Notes under the pieces: generated by a model
Databases searched by the model: none
The model's input: the letters and a program-made list of their open reading frames with translations, nothing else
What the model was told of the DNA's origin: nothing
Assembly: GCF_036370855.1 (NCBI RefSeq)
Contig: NC_088100.1
Coordinates: forward strand, 106,870,387-106,934,386
Length of the DNA: 64,000 nucleotides
Origin: Dromaius novaehollandiae
Lineage: Eukaryota > Chordata > Aves > Casuariiformes > Dromaiidae
Direction: 5' to 3'
Shown: positions 37,051 through 46,390 of the stretch, piece after piece
Position numbering within the stretch: position 1 is the first letter of the stretch
Layout of the letters: each line of letters opens with the position of its first letter
Position numbers and translations under genes: made by a program

Positions 37051-38929
37051 CCAGCCTCAAGCAGGGGCCTGTACAAGTTTCTCAGAGCTCAGGGTAAAAG
37101 TTGAGATTACAACCATTATCCAAATCTATTCTTTTTCTATTTACATAAGTCTGTCCTTTTTACTTCTGATGTAAGAAGTCAAGACTTCCTCCGGCCTCTC
37201 AAAACAGATCCCAAGGGAAACACTCCTGTTTGCTTCCTGTCTTCCCAAAACTACAGCTATCCTTTCAGCATATGCTGTTTAAACTCTTGCGTAGCAGCAG
37301 CGGCTGAGCACAGTGCTGTGCTGCTACCAGCTTCTGAGCCCTGCCTGCGCTTTGTGACTCACGCAGGGCATGAAGTGGGAGTTAATGCTGCTTGAAGCAG
37401 CAATAACTTTCTGTGTGTTTTATCGCAGGTCTTTGCCAGTTTGGAGCATCCTTCTTCCAGGCTATTTCTGTGCTCAGCCCATTGCCCAGCCCACGTTCTG
37501 TTCTGCTGCTTCAGAGCATGGCTAAGGGACTATGGGATTATCTCTGTGGTCACTTCCTTCTCCACACAGCTCATCAGTCACCATCTCTGCATCTTCTCAT
37601 CAGGGGAGGAGAGGGGCCTGCAATAATAACCAACAAAAATTAGACTGCGCTATTAATGGGTGACCTTATTAGCATGAAAGCACCAGATAAAAGTAGCAAT
37701 CATGGCAGAAGCAACTGCAAAGCAGCTCTTCAGATCACAAGAATTATTATAATATTATACTTTTAATTTCTGATGAACTGACATGTTTGTATGAATTACT
37801 GACCAAAACATACTCAGATTCTATTGCAGGAAGTCTTTCTAAGCTTCCCCTTAGTCAATGGTGCCATTAAGTACATTTAGAAGATGCTTAGGTTTACACT
37901 CCTTTCTTCTGTGACCACAAGAGCATAGACAAGTCTGTACCAAGATGGGCTTGCATCAGTGGGAGTTTTGACCAAGTAAGGGTTGTAGAATCAGGCCCTA
38001 CACAGAGCCCTAGATGTAGCCTTGTAAGATCCTTATTTGGGATAAAAGGGAATACATTTTGATGAGCTAAGCAACCAAACTGGGTTAATATCCAGTTTGT
38101 CAACAAACTTGTTTTGGCATGCTGGCTAAACCATAGTTATTTACCCTGAGTAAACCCAAACTTGGGTTATTTTGTTGCCGGAAAAATGGAGGACCCTGAA
38201 AGTTCCCTAGCAGTCGAGTGCCAGCTACGCGCGCAGCGAGCAAGTAGCTCAGAGGCCCTCGCAAGGATTTTGGAGGCCCTGGGCTAAGTACTAACGGGGA
38301 ACCTCTGTCATTCAGACACATAAATCATGCCTGCTCAGAACATCATCACGCTGAATGTGCACAGAGCAAATCCAGTTGCACTGCTCACGTAATGTAGAGA
38401 TGTTCTGCCTGTGCCTGTATCAGCCACAGACCAACAGCTGTTTTTCCACACATCTTGGAAAATCCAGTGTTGGCTGCGCAGTGCTAAAAAAGTTTTCAGA
38501 CCAGAGAGGGGCTCTTGCATCATGCCTTAGGCCAAAACTAAAATCTACTTACAGGTGGTAAATAACAGTTTTTCTCCTTTCACCAGGATGCATAAGGACT
38601 TCCCACTACCCCCGTAGGTATATAGCCTATCAAGTGCCTTCCAGAATATTTTTCGCAGGATAGCTCTTTCAGAACATGGGTTTTCTCTGCAGATTTATTA
38701 AAGTCTGTTTGCAGACCACATTTAATAACATTCAGCTATGAAAAATCTGTTGAAATATCACAATGGAAATTCGGGCACATTGTTCTTCTTTTGTTTCTGG
38801 CAGGAGTCTTTTTTGTTTTATTTTTACTGGTCAGAATTCGGTGAAGGGTTCGGCTGGTTTGACAGCAAAAGCTGCTGCCGCATAAACACTAGTAACTTCT
38901 CAAAGATAAAAACGCGTGTTCCTAATTTT
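37051..38929. other. Proximal upstream region of MARK1, no gene recognised
   Basis: Ordinary non-coding sequence leading to the CpG island. CAGCTACGCGCGCAGCGAGC near 38221 is a small isolated CpG-rich patch. It may include distal promoter or enhancer sequence, but nothing specific can be shown. Confidence 0.55.
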
Positions 38930-39274
38930 AAGCGCATGAAGTCACCGGCGAAACGCCCGAGGACCGCGTGCCGGCCGGACGCGACGGGGAGACGCGTCGC
39001 CCAGGGCCTCCTAGCTCTGATCTCGGCCGAGCGGGCGAAGCGGCCTGGCTCATCCGGGCGCACGAGCAAACGCCTCGCTGCGCCCCGGCGCCCACGGGGG
39101 GGTTGGGAGCCCCCAGGAAGCCCGCGGGCGGCGGCAGACCCGCCTCGGCCGCGGCCCCCGTCCCGGCGGCTCCCCGGGGCCCCCCTGCCGCCCCTCGGGG
39201 CCGGAGCCCAGCGCAGCAGCCCGGCCGCGCCCGCCGGCCGCTTCCTGCGGCTCGGGGCCGGGCGGCGCCGCGCC

Positions 39275-39284
39275 GGGGGCGGGG
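39275..39284 (+). promoter_or_regulatory. GC box (Sp1/KLF-type) in MARK1 promoter
   Basis: GGGGGCGGGG is a consensus Sp1/KLF GC box, about 350 bp upstream of the MARK1 ATG inside the CpG island. Further G runs follow at 39301-39303 and 39309-39314. Binding is an inference from the motif. Confidence 0.5.
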
Positions 39285-39351
39285 AGGCGGCGGCGCAGAA
39301 GGGAGCGCGGGGGGCGGCGGCAGGAGGAGGAGGTGGCGGAGTCGCGGCCGG

Positions 39352-39402
39352 ATGCTGCGGGGAGGCGGCGTGGCCCCCCTGCGCTGCCGGCCGCTCACCT
39401 GA
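39352..39402 (+). other. Upstream ORF 1 in the presumed MARK1 5'UTR (16 codons)
   Basis: ATG at 39352 is followed by 15 sense codons and TGA at 39400-39402, encoding MLRGGGVAPLRCRPLT. It ends 229 bases before the MARK1 ATG and is in a different frame. The base at -3 is G and at +4 is C, a moderate context. Whether it is in the mRNA depends on the unmapped transcription start. Confidence 0.35.
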
Positions 39403-39428
39403 GCGGGCGGGCGGAGGAGGAGGAGCCG

Positions 39429-39446
39429 CGGCGGCGGCGGCGGCGG
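39429..39446 (+). repeat. CGG trinucleotide repeat (6 units) in presumed 5'UTR
   Basis: Six uninterrupted CGG units lie about 185 bases upstream of the MARK1 ATG, preceded by a GGA/GAG-rich stretch. This is short and normal for a CpG-island 5'UTR, but is a site of potential length polymorphism. Confidence 0.8.
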
Positions 39447-39496
39447 CCGAGCTGCGCGGAGCCGGCGGGCGGGCGGAGGGGCAGGCGGGCGAGGCC

Positions 39497-39514
39497 ATGG
39501 CGCCAGACGCCTAG
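39497..39514 (+). other. Upstream ORF 2 in the presumed MARK1 5'UTR (MAPDA, strong Kozak)
   Basis: GAGGCCATGG at 39491-39500 puts the ATG in an almost ideal initiation context (GCC before, G at +4). It is followed by only four codons and TAG, encoding MAPDA. The stop lies 117 bases upstream of the MARK1 ATG, in the same frame. Given the short distance to the main start this uORF very probably lies in the 5'UTR. Translation there would favour reinitiation or leaky scanning, so it may tune MARK1 output. This role is inference. Confidence 0.5.
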
Positions 39515-39631
39515 CGCGCAGCAGGGCCCCGCGTCCCGCCGGGTGCGCCCGGCTCCGGCGGCGCCACCCGCCCCGCCGCGGCCTAGGAGCCCCGGGCGGC
39601 GCTGCCCAGCGCGCCGGGCGCGGCCCGCAAG

Positions 39632-39682
39632 ATGTCCACCCGCACGCCGCTGCCCACCGTCAACGAGCGCGACGCCGAGAAC
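39632..39682 (+). CDS. MARK1: MARK1 coding exon 1 (17 codons, start of kinase)
   Basis: This exon encodes the extreme N-terminus of MARK1, a Ser/Thr kinase of the CAMK/AMPK-related group that phosphorylates KxGS motifs of tau, MAP2 and MAP4 and controls microtubule dynamics and cell polarity. The 17 residues read MSTRTPLPTVNERDAEN, the N-terminus characteristic of MARK1 and MARK3. The exon ends exactly on a codon boundary, followed by a strong donor (GTGAGT at 39683). The ATG has A at -3 and T at +4. The frame is closed upstream by a TAG at 39512-39514 with no other in-frame ATG after it, so the start is secure. Exon 1 alone could equally be MARK3. The exon 2 sequence decides for MARK1. The window has Ala at residue 15, where I recall Thr in human MARK1. 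Confidence 0.93.
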
Positions 39683-40100
39683 GTGAGTGCCGTACCTGGG
39701 CCGCGGCGGCCTCGGGGCCTCCGGCGCGGCCGGGCCTGCGGCCCTCGCCCCGGCGGCGCTGCCCGGCTCTGCCGCCGCCGCCCTCTCCGCTCGGCCTCCC
39801 CCCCCCGGCGGTGGCGGCCGTGGTACCGGCCGGGCCGAGCGCGCCGCCCGCCTTTGTGCGCCGCGCGGCGGCTCCGCGCTCTGCCGGCGGCGGCGGCGAG
39901 GCGCAACATCGCGCTGCGCGGAAGCCGCCGCGGGGCCCCGTCGCCGCCGCGAGGAGCCCTGAACCCCCGGCCTGGCCTGGCCCTCGCCGTCGGCGGCGGT
40001 CGTCGTGAGCGAGCGGGGAGCTGCGAAGCCCCCGATGCGGCTGGGTGCCGTCTCTGGCCTCGGGAAGCTGGTGTAAGGTGCAGGGGGATAAAGGAGTCGC

Positions 40101-40110
40101 TATATAAAAC
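40101..40110 (+). promoter_or_regulatory. TATA-box-like motif at start of MARK1 intron 1
   Basis: TATATAAAAC lies between GC-rich flanks (GGAGTCGC before, TCGGCGCG after) about 420 bp into intron 1, within the CpG island. The motif with GC-rich edges fits a core promoter TATA box, so a second, downstream start is conceivable. No coding exon for it is visible; a non-coding or alternative first exon would be needed. Confidence 0.25.
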
Positions 40111-41884
40111 TCGGCGCGTGCCCTGGTGCCCGTCCCGCTCGCTGAGGAGCCGGGAGGAGGCCGGTCTGGTGGCGCCAAGCGGGAGGCGCTGGCTCGCGTT
40201 GCGTCGGTGTGTGCAGGTCCTGGCCAGCGTCGGGGCCTTGTGCTACATGAGCCAAGGAGCAGTGCCTGCTGTATAGGTTATTGAGTTATATGGAATGAAA
40301 AGTGAGTATAAGAAGCAGATTTAGACAGGGGTAACAGAAATGAGAGAATATAGTTAACTGAGTAAAACCCTAGCTTGGCGTCATAGTATATTGAGTTTTT
40401 AATATCAGTCACTCAGTGGAAGTTTAACCGACCTAGCAATATCAATGTAGTTACTAGCTAAAGCGTAAAGCAAGTAGGTGCATTTGGCCTTGTCCTTACT
40501 ATTCATGGACTGGTGGGTCCTATTTTACTGTCGGAGCAGAATAAAGTCCTCGAGATGGAAGTGAACATTTTGGTTTAATTAAACAACAGAGTGCGTGTTT
40601 GAGTGATGCATGTTACTTATGAGTCTCCATTTCAAGGGTATACAGGAATGCAGACAAGGCCTAGATGACAGGAAGAGATAAGGAAGGTGTGTGAGTATAT
40701 CCAGTAATCCAGTACATAAGACTTGCAAAATACACAAGGCAAATGGAAATACTTTCAAACATGTCATCAGCTTCTATAGAATGAAAACTTCAATTAAAGT
40801 GCTAGTAGTTCCTATGGAAATTATTATGCTAATTTTGAATGCTCTATTTTGACAGCAGACATAGGTAAGGGTTTTTTTTTTGTTCTTTTTTTTTTTTTCA
40901 GAGAAGGCATTGGGTATCAGCTTTCTAAAAATCAGATTTGTGCAGTGTATCAACGTACTCAAAATGGCACATTTGCTTCTTGAAGTCTTGGTGTAAGCCT
41001 GTAACCTAATACTAATGAGTATAATCCTCCAGTCAGATAAACAGCAAAAAGCCATACAGTAATAAGTTTCCAGATCAGCACAAAGTAATTCCAGTGCTGC
41101 TGTGGGTAGGACATCTGCTGGGTTTGGAGCAGGGTACCCTTAAGGAGATTGTCACTCCTACCCTCCAGGGCTCCTCAGGAGGGTGCTGTCAGGGGCCCTG
41201 TGTGCTACTGATGATCTCCTCTGCAGAAGATCTCTTGCTAATGTGGCAAACATGGGATGGATGAGATGGTTTGTGGTTGACTCCCAGAGGAGCAGAAATT
41301 CTTGGTTTAAAATGGACTTTGTCAGGGTGAGGTGGGACTTTTAACAGGCTTGATGTGCTTCCTCCTTCTCATAAACGCTAATAGACTGATGAAGGGGTTG
41401 TGCGGATGGGTTTCGGTGCACAAAGCTTAGCTTTGGGTAACTGGGGTGGTGAGTTGCAGCTAAAGCGAGAAGGTATTTGAAAGAGTGGGGGACAGGAAAG
41501 CAGGAGTTAGAGTAGGGTAAGGATGAATGTTTTGGCCTGGCAAGTTAAATCCATCTTTATAGGGTGTATTTTCAATTCCCAAGTACATGTGTTAGTGAGG
41601 CTTTCACAAATTCTGCATGTAATGGTGATCTTCTGGAGAGCAGTCTTTTTTCCTTTCTGTACTTGCAGCTCTCTCAGAAATGTTGCTCCATTGTGTGAAT
41701 CTCAAGGGACAGATTGTAGCTATGTATCCTGGAGAAAGCTGATTGATAGTTCTGTGCAGAAATCTATGTACGCGTCCAGCTGTGCTTTGCACATGGCGTG
41801 AGGTCGTTGCATGAAATCATGGGGAGCTACCCTACCACCACCACCCCCTGTCTCTTGGCAGCTGCTTGTACTGTTCTTTTAATT

Positions 41885-41905
41885 AAAAAAAAAAAAAAAA
41901 AAAAA
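41885..41905 (+). repeat. Poly-A run (21 A)
   Basis: An uninterrupted A run preceded by TTTTAATT, with CCACCACCACC about 45 bp further upstream. It may be a retrotransposon tail or a simple repeat. Confidence 0.9.
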
Positions 41906-43085
41906 GAATCTGTACGCTTTTCTCGGTAAGTATGCAAGCATGTGTTCTGTCATTTGGAAAAAAATTTGGATATAGCACCTGTCATAAGAATATACATTCC
42001 TTGAGGAATTATGGGAGTTCCTGGCAGGATGTGTGGAAAACTTGCATATTTCCATAATTCTTCATGCCTTTTATTCCATAGTGCCCTTTGAAAATAGCCT
42101 GGAAGGGAGAGAGCCATGCTGTAGATCAGCATTCTGATAACAACTTACCAAGCAGTGAAAGGTGCAGGGGACTGACTGCAATGGGCAAAATACAGCTGGA
42201 GGGAAATTATTGTGAAGCAATCAGTATAACTGATCAGCCCATGTTACATAAATTGAACCCCCAATTTTTCTTCTTTTTGCTGTTCTCTGCATCTCCCAAT
42301 GCTATGTTTAACTTCTCTAAAACGTATGCCCATAAATATGTTTCACAGGAAATTTTGTTTCTCTTTCACTAAAGCTGTTTTTGAGGCCACAAAATATAAA
42401 AAGATTGTCAAGCATTATGGTTGCTGTTGAATGGTCCATTGGGTAAGCGTAGGAAATTAATGGGTGGAGGCAGTAAAGACTATTTAGATACCTATTATCA
42501 GGTTTATTTTCTTTAAGTGGCAGGCAAGAGTAGTATTGGAAATGCACATTTTCCTGTGTTTTGACTTTGTATATGTAACTTTATTTACAACTTCCTCTTG
42601 ATACACTGTATGTAAGCTACCTAGGTAACCTTTCAGTGCGTGGAAACATTTGCGAGTGGGGTTAGCTTGGGTGAACAGAGCTTCCTACCTCTGCTGAGGC
42701 TGGAGACCGGAGGAGGTGAGCAGCAGAAACCAAAAGCTTTGATCCGGTAGCTCTTTTGTTTCCATTGAGTTGGTATTAATTGAGGAAAGAGGGGTTTTTA
42801 TGTTTTCCCCTTCATACTATACCACATCATGTGATTAAAATGGGGATTGACTTTCCTGAATTAAGGCAAAGAAATATGTTGGTGATACTTTCTCTTAAAT
42901 CTTTACGGAGGGTTCTACATAACAGAAAATGCATAGAGATGTGACAGGCTGTATACAATTTGCTTTAGTAAAATTAATAAAGATACGAGAGTGCTATAGC
43001 TTGTTTTTTCTCACATGAAGACTTCTTAGTCTGGTGTAAGAATTTGTTTTGAATTCTGTAGTAAATATCACCTAATCCTTTGGGG

Positions 43086-43135
43086 GTATTATTAATACTT
43101 ATTTATATTGTGCTGTTGCCCATACTGCTAGGGTT
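43086..43135 (+). repeat. Ancient L3/CR1- or SINE-like repeat fragment
   Basis: ATTAATACTTATTTATATTG followed by TGCTGTTGCCC and CTGCTAGGGTTT resembles an old amniote repeat with TTATTTATATTGCGGTAGC and a CTAGG-type continuation. The match is partial. Confidence 0.35.
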
Positions 43136-43402
43136 TAAGGTAAAATTGTGCTATATACTTTTCGGACACAAAAAAAAAGTTGGTAAATTCTGCTCCAGAT
43201 ATCTCACATGTGCTATGAAAGAACAACAGACAAGACAGGAGTGCTGGGATGACGAGGTAACGCTGACCAGAATTGAGGAGGAACGTAGGAATTGTCATTT
43301 GTCTTATCTAGCCAGTGCCGTATGAGAATGATTAAGAGATGTCATGGCAGGGGTGGGTTTTGAGGAAAGATACTACAGTGACTGATAACGTGATTTGATT
43401 TG

Positions 43403-43455
43403 TTATCATATGAAGAATATGATAATTTTCATACACATACGTGTGCATGCACACA
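43403..43455. repeat. Inverted repeat followed by a 26-nt alternating purine-pyrimidine tract
   Basis: TTATCATAT (43403-43411) and ATATGATAA (43417-43425) form a 9-bp perfect stem with a 5-nt loop. Four bases on, 43430-43455 alternates pyrimidine and purine without a break and includes ACGTGTGCATGCACACA, a sequence type that readily forms Z-DNA. Confidence 0.8.
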
Positions 43456-44534
43456 GAGTTGGAGGCTAGCGAGAGAAGGGTGATGTCTCAAAAGCAAGCT
43501 AAAAGCAGGTAGGGCAAGAGATAACAGGATGGAATAGAGTGGTTGGGTTGGGGTAGTAAGAATTGTACCATGTTTTATTTATTTATTTATTGCCTGGATT
43601 TGCTTTTGCACAACAAGAACACATGGTTTTGATTTGGACAGAGGGGGCGTGGGAGAAAGTATCTGACAAGAATTCCTTCTTTCAGTGCCTTAAGCAGAAG
43701 AATGGCCTAGTTTCCAAGCCTTATGGGTTCAAGAGTGCAGCTGTATCTTTCTTATCCACAAGTGATGGGCTTTAGCAAAGTGGAAATTGCCTGTATTTCT
43801 CCATGTAAGAATATTTTTCCCAGTTATAAGTATACCATTTAGCCGTATGTTTGTTTGAATGGTAAGAATAGGGTATATTCTCCTAATCTTAAAGGTTTGT
43901 GTTTGTCTGTTTCTCTCCCCCCCCAATAGATCTTGAGTGAACTCCTATGTTGTGGGGGGAAACACATGTTTAGTTAGCGCATTATGCACAGAGAAAAGAG
44001 CAGTGTTCATGCTATTATAAAGTACGTTACCTGTTTCGAATTTAATCTTGCATGTGAAATGTAAATAATCATGGGACAGATGAAATAGATGTTTAGTTTC
44101 CTTTTCTTTCTTTTCATCTTTCTGTTTTTTTGTTTTGTTTTTTATAATTCCATATTTTAATTGTCTGGAAAACAGCTGTTTATATGCAATATTTCTTTTT
44201 TATTATGTAAAAGGAAAAGTTTTGGAGCAAATAAAAGAATAACTTAATGCTTCAATGTTCTTTTTAGGCGTTATAAAACAATTGTTAAAGTTTAGAAAGA
44301 ATTAATGCAGTATGATTGTACTTCTTGTTTCATTTCATACTTTGTGGGGTTTTTTGAGGTTCCTAAGTGAACAAAGCATTAGATTGAGTTTGGCATTCTG
44401 AAGACTGTACTTACATGATCAATTGAGTTAAACATTTAACTAGAACAATGAGATTGTTCTGTGTAGCCAGATTGTTTTGGGGTCTGTACCATCATATTTG
44501 TCTGATTGGGCAGACTTACTGTTTATATTATAGA

Positions 44535-44550
44535 TTTTTTTTTTTTTTTT
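44535..44550 (+). repeat. Poly-T run (16 T)
   Basis: An uninterrupted T run in intron 1. It could be the reverse-orientation tail of an old retroelement, but no body is recognisable. Confidence 0.9.
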
Positions 44551-46354
44551 AATTTTCTCTCTCTGTGCTTAAAATGTTTTGATCGTCAGTAAAGACAGGA
44601 ATTTGTTTTCCAAGGCAACCCACTACATTTAGAGGTTAGTATTTGTACTATAAATGCAGTAAGTTTTTTCCCTTCACAACTCCTGTTGTAGTAGAGGGAG
44701 CTCCTGCAAACTTTTAACTGATATCTATAGCTTAGCCACTGGAAAAAAAATCATTTTTCTTTTCAGTGCAAATACTGAAGTCTCTGTATAATTACATTCT
44801 TGATCAGTGACTTGTATTTGCACTTGCAGGCTTTTCTTTTCTTCTCAGAATTTGATATAGACCTAGCCTTGCTATCTTAGTGATGCCTCAAGAAAAGACT
44901 TCAGAAACTCTTTTCCAGTAGTACAGACTCACTGAGAAACTATTGTGTAAATAGGACAGAGATGATTTTACTATTAATGTGCAGCTGTAAATCTGTAGTG
45001 AAGGTGAGTGAGCTTTGTGTTTACAGTTCTGGAGGAATCTCCCCCTCCCTCCCCCCAAATCCCTCCAAAACCCAACCTTTCTGCCCATTTTTTTTCAAGT
45101 GCAAATAAAGCCTTAAAAGAGATTGCTTACAGATTGGCCTAATAACAACTTCAGAGGTGGAGCAAACCTTTCAAATGCTACATGGTATCAGAGAGAAAGC
45201 ATTCTATCCAAGTTCCGCCACTGGTGTTCAGCAATTATCTTTTAGTATCTTCAACTTATACATACATACATGCATTTATGCTCTATTCTGACCTTGAGGT
45301 TAAATATACCACTTTTAAGTTGCAGACAGTGATATGTTTCAAACTTGCCTTATTTGTATTGTGGTCATGACATGATCTATTAATTTTTTTGTTGTTGGAA
45401 ACACAATGCTTTTTTAAATCTTTCTGGAACTTCAGAATCGCTAGGTTTTTTTGCTTGTTTGTTTTTTTGTCAGGAGTGAAGACATTAGAAAGATTTTTGA
45501 AGTCTTCAGTGTTTCCTTCCGTCCAGATAGTGGCAAATCAAAAAGAAATGGTCTCGAGTTGAATGTTTTCAAAAATAATTAGGAAAGTGGGAGAGTTGTC
45601 TTGAAACTTTTATATGCTTCAATGTAGTGAATATAGTGGAACTGAATATGAATTTTAGTAATAAGTTCATTCTTCCTCCACATCCACTAGCAAGCCTGGT
45701 TAATTGTTAATGTTGGTCCTGTTTGTTCAGTTCGTAAATTAACATTTCTTGTATTCTGTCAGCTCAATGCTAAATTGTGAGTTTTAAATTGGGAAGGCGG
45801 TATTTCATCTAAGAAAAATAAATCTTATGTTTTTTCCTTTGATTGAATAACTTCACAAAATACGTCTTCAAAGAATTGCTCAGATCTCAAGCTCACTTTG
45901 AGACTTTATAGCTGTCCAAGATGATGCAGCTTAGCCAGGGTTTTGGTGAGCATCTTACTGAACCTAAGCTAAAAAAAATTGTGAATGGCTTAGATAGTCC
46001 TTTTTCTTAAAGCAGGTTTTCCTGTGCTATTGTAATCTTACAGCATTTTTGGTCACTATTTAAACAAAGTAACTGTCATGGTAAAATAGTTTAAGGCAGA
46101 AGCATTGGAAAGTACTGTGCTTATATTAATCCTGCTTCTTTGTGAAGCAAGATGGCAGCTGAAAAACTTTTCCTTTGAGGCGAGCATTTTGTCAGGGATT
46201 TCTTCATGTATACTTGCAAAGAAAACACTGACTTATGCTGAAGGACATATGTTCACATTCATAGTAGTAGGCTTCTGCACAGTTAAATTCAGCTAGGCTA
46301 CAATTAACCTTTAAAGCAGTGAACCACACGTGCTCAGGGAGCAGTGCCGTGGTT

Positions 46355-46390
46355 CAGACTGTAGTGACTGATCAGACTGTAGTGACTGAT
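46355..46390 (+). repeat. Perfect 18-bp tandem duplication
   Basis: CAGACTGTAGTGACTGAT occurs twice in direct succession without mismatch, followed by CAG of a third unit. The identity suggests a recent slippage event in intron 1. Confidence 0.95.

Larger units (their letters stand above)
38930..40210 (+). promoter_or_regulatory. MARK1: CpG island covering the MARK1 promoter, 5'UTR, exon 1 and start of intron 1
   Basis: Base composition changes abruptly from AT-rich to very GC-rich at about 38,930 and returns near 40,210, with dense CpG dinucleotides throughout. The MARK1 ATG sits in its centre. This is the usual broad, TATA-less CpG-island promoter of a housekeeping or neuronal kinase gene. 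The transcription start cannot be fixed from sequence. The island edges are by eye. Proline/alanine/arginine-rich open frames on both strands here are a by-product of the missing stop codons. Confidence 0.9.
40211..46354 (+). other. MARK1 intron 1, 5' part, no nested gene seen
   Basis: AT-rich intronic sequence. It holds A21 (41885-41905), T16 (44535-44550), an old repeat fragment at 43086-43135, and an inverted repeat plus Z-DNA-type tract at 43403-43455. Open frames are short and unrecognised. Confidence 0.65.

Noticed and set aside
38824..39498. 224-codon minus-strand open frame, alanine/proline-rich
   Set aside because: Same cause as the plus-strand frame: GC-rich DNA lacking stops. No domain or gene-like start is visible.
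38738..39514. 258-codon plus-strand open frame rich in Ala, Gly, Pro and Arg, upstream of MARK1
   Set aside because: Most of it lies in the CpG island, where stop codons are rare. Overlapping frames of 140-220 codons are open on both strands with the same low-complexity composition. It is not conserved-looking; only its last short piece (the MAPDA uORF) is worth noting.
39632..40276. 214-codon open frame starting at the MARK1 ATG and running on past the donor
   Set aside because: Only the first 17 codons are MARK1. The strong GTGAGT donor at 39683 and the exact phase match to exon 2 show that the rest is intron read-through.
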